The notes under the pieces: generated by a model
Databases searched by the model: none
Seen by the model: only the letters and a program-made list of their open reading frames with translations
Told to the model about the DNA's origin: nothing
In this document: positions 61,638 to 64,000 of the stretch, piece after piece
Numbering within the stretch: the first letter of the stretch is position 1
How the letters are laid out: each line of letters starts with the position of its first letter
Position numbers and translations under genes: made by a program
Assembly (NCBI RefSeq): GCF_016714285.1
Contig: NZ_JADJNN010000003.1
Location: 682,001 to 746,000, forward strand
DNA from: Nannocystis sp.
GTDB taxonomy: Bacteria > Myxococcota_A > Polyangia > Nannocystales > Nannocystaceae
Direction of reading: 5' to 3'
DNA: 64,000 bases

Positions 61638-62951
61638 TCACAGCATCTGGCGGGCCTTGACCTCGAGGTAGCGGTTGATGAGGCCGGGGGAGAGCTCGCG
61701 GGGGAGGATGTCGAGCACGAGGGCGCCGGCGCGTTTGAGGTCGCGGATGAGGCGGTCGCGCCAGCTGAGCATCTCGGCGGCGGCGGCGGTGATGTAGGGG
61801 CGGTGGTCGGTGAGGGCGAACTGGTTGGGGGAGATCTGGACCAGGGCCTCGAGCGACGGGTCGCGGAGGAGGACGATGAGCGGGAGGTGGCGGGGGAGCA
61901 GGCCGCGGGTGAGGCGGAGCAGCTGCTGAGCGGCGTTGTGATCGAGGATCTGGGTGAAGAGGACGACGAGGCTGCGCTTGCGCAGGCGCGGGCCGATCGC
62001 GGTGAAGGCACCCTCGTAGTCGGTCTCGACGAGCTCGGGGTGGACGGCGAAGAGGGAGCGGATGAGGCGCTGGGACGCGCTCTTGCCGGGGCCGGGCGGG
62101 AGGTAGGTGAGCACGCGGTCGGCGAATGTCATGAGGCCGACCTGGTCGCCGCCGCGGCTGGCGACGTAGGTGAGCATGAGGGTCGCGTTGAGGGCGTGGT
62201 CGAAGAGGGAGAGGCTGTCGCTCTCGGCGGTCATGAGGCGGCCGGCGTCGAGCATGAAGACGACGCTCTGGTCGCGCTCCAATTGGTAGGTGCGGGCGAT
62301 GAGCTTGTGGCGGCGGGCGGTGGCCTTCCAGTCGATCTTTCGGTACTCGTCGTCGCGCTGGTACTCGCGCAGGGCCTCGAACTCGCTGGCGCCGCCGCGG
62401 CGACGAGTGGCCCGGGCGGCGGCGTCGCGGGACTGGCGGGCGAGCAACTCATAGTCGCGGACGGCCTGGACGTCGGGGAAGATGCGCACGGGTTGATTGG
62501 CGGCCTGGGTGATCTGTCGGGTCCACAGGCCGAGGGGGGAGCGGTAGCGGATCGTGTGGTCGCCGAGGGCGTAGGTGCCGCGGCGGCGGGGGACGACGCG
62601 GTAGCTGACCTCGGCGCGGGCGCCGGGGCGCAGCTCGAGGGCGAGGGGGAGCTCGGGGGCGCTGGCGTGTTCGAACAGGTCGTCGGTGACCTGGACCTGG
62701 AGGCGGCGGCGGGTGCGGGAGCGCAGCTCGAGGGTGACCTGATTGCTGCGGCCGATCGAGAACACCTCGCGGCTGCTGCGGCGGACCTCGACGAGCGGGC
62801 GGCGGGCGAGGAGGGCGTCGGCGAGGACCAGCAGGGCGATGAAGGCGTCGGCGGCGAGCATCGGCCACAGCAGGCTGCGGTCGGCGAGCGCGGCCATGGC
62901 CAGGCCCAGGGGGACCAGCATCAGCAGCACGAAGATGCGCGAGGGGATCAC
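61638..62951 (-). CDS. DUF58 domain protein (MoxR-associated)
   Basis: The 437-residue protein has two N-terminal membrane helices (SRIFVLLMLVPLGLAMAAL, MLAADAFIALLVLADAL), a beta-sandwich region, and DUF58 with the hallmark REYQRDDEYRKIDWKATAR near 215-233. A vWA-like domain follows (VVFMLDAGRLM, DQVGLMTFADR, LVVLFTQILD). The MIDAS DxSxS is altered to LDAGRLM. DUF58 proteins work with MoxR ATPases in envelope or metal-insertion processes. It starts at GTG 62951, 30 bases after the MoxR stop. Between them is TTTGGGACAGGT, a near match to the 27-bp repeat. Confidence 0.9.
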   Translation of the reverse strand: MIPSRIFVLLMLVPLGLAMAALADRSLLWPMLAADAFIALLVLADALLARRPLVEVRRSSREVFSIGRSNQVTLELRSRTRRRLQVQVTDDLFEHASAPELPLALELRPGARAEVSYRVVPRRRGTYALGDHTIRYRSPLGLWTRQITQAANQPVRIFPDVQAVRDYELLARQSRDAAARATRRRGGASEFEALREYQRDDEYRKIDWKATARRHKLIARTYQLERDQSVVFMLDAGRLMTAESDSLSLFDHALNATLMLTYVASRGGDQVGLMTFADRVLTYLPPGPGKSASQRLIRSLFAVHPELVETDYEGAFTAIGPRLRKRSLVVLFTQILDHNAAQQLLRLTRGLLPRHLPLIVLLRDPSLEALVQISPNQFALTDHRPYITAAAAEMLSWRDRLIRDLKRAGALVLDILPRELSPGLINRYLEVKARQML

Positions 62952-62981
62952 GGGGCGTGGTCTTTGGGACAGGTACGAGGA

Positions 62982-63943
<962 letters not shown>

Positions 63944-63947
<4 letters not shown>

Positions 63948-64000
63948 CGGGGTCCTCCCACGAGGCGAACGAGGCGGGCGAGGTCTTGCATGAGGCGGAG
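63944..64000 (-). CDS. C-terminus of the upstream operon gene (cut by window edge)
   Basis: The last 18 codons, LRLMQDLARLVRLVGGPR, end in a stop that overlaps the MoxR start (ATGA). In MoxR-DUF58 operons this position is often held by a DUF4350 protein, but too little is visible to say. Its head lies beyond the window. Confidence 0.6.

Overview
The window is a very GC-rich (roughly 70%) bacterial chromosome segment. It has dense coding, many GTG starts, many 4-base ATGA/GTGA stop-start overlaps, and at least ten secreted lipoproteins whose lipobox is followed by a Ser/Thr/Asp-rich linker. Together with sigma-54 two-component regulation, a class III cyclase, a MopE-type Cys motif and a bacterial expansin, this suggests a myxobacterium, most likely of the Nannocystis/Plesiocystis side. 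That assignment is inference from style, not from a marker gene. I see no rRNA, tRNA, CRISPR, phage or intact insertion sequence.

Layout. 0-6 kb: lipoprotein fragment, DUF2079 membrane protein, linker lipoprotein, zinc phospholipase-C-like protein, JmjC-like cupin protein with a decayed second copy beside it. 6-12.7 kb: two divergent operons, asnB plus a class I/II aminotransferase leftward, and a KamA-family radical SAM aminomutase plus a GatC-GatA fusion amidase rightward, with a perfect inverted repeat between them. 12.9-18.8 kb: small membrane protein, cation/proton antiporter with an NAD-binding domain, an aldo/keto reductase-like lipoprotein lacking two catalytic residues, broken reading frames, membrane class III cyclase. 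18.8-26.2 kb: S10 peptidase lipoprotein, ECF sigma/ChrR-like anti-sigma pair, cyanophycin-synthetase-like Mur ligase without ATP-grasp, beta-propeller lipoprotein, a block of extreme poly-G tracts, lectin-fold lipoprotein.

26.2-31 kb: full-length cyanophycin synthetase, then an AAA ATPase and a DUF4276 (TOPRIM-like) protein close behind in the same direction. 31-38.6 kb: zinc-ribbon membrane protein, unknown small protein, expansin, repeat lipoprotein, bile-acid/sodium symporter, FMN glutamate-synthase-like protein, Pro-rich repeat protein. 38.6-43.2 kb: an operon of histidine kinase, Cys-rich lipoprotein, isoaspartyl dipeptidase and cyanophycinase, which are the degradative half of cyanophycin metabolism. 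The window therefore encodes making (cphA), breaking (cphB) and dipeptide hydrolysis (iadA) of the polymer.

43.3-53.4 kb: signal-peptide protein, NtrC-type regulator and kinase divergent from a complete RND efflux operon (adaptor, pump, outer-membrane channel); the divergent gap carries three palindromes and a possible sigma-54 promoter. 53.4-56.2 kb: array of Cys-rich paralogous lipoproteins, with one frameshifted copy and one 27-codon remnant. 56.3-64 kb: RidA protein, membrane protein, a radical SAM protein with two complete rSAM units in one chain, and a leftward MoxR-DUF58-unknown-deacetylase operon that runs off the right edge.

The best candidates for something undescribed are the tandem radical SAM protein, the asnB/aminotransferase//aminomutase/GatCA cluster, the ATP-grasp-less cyanophycin-synthetase relative, and the AAA ATPase-DUF4276 pair behind cphA.
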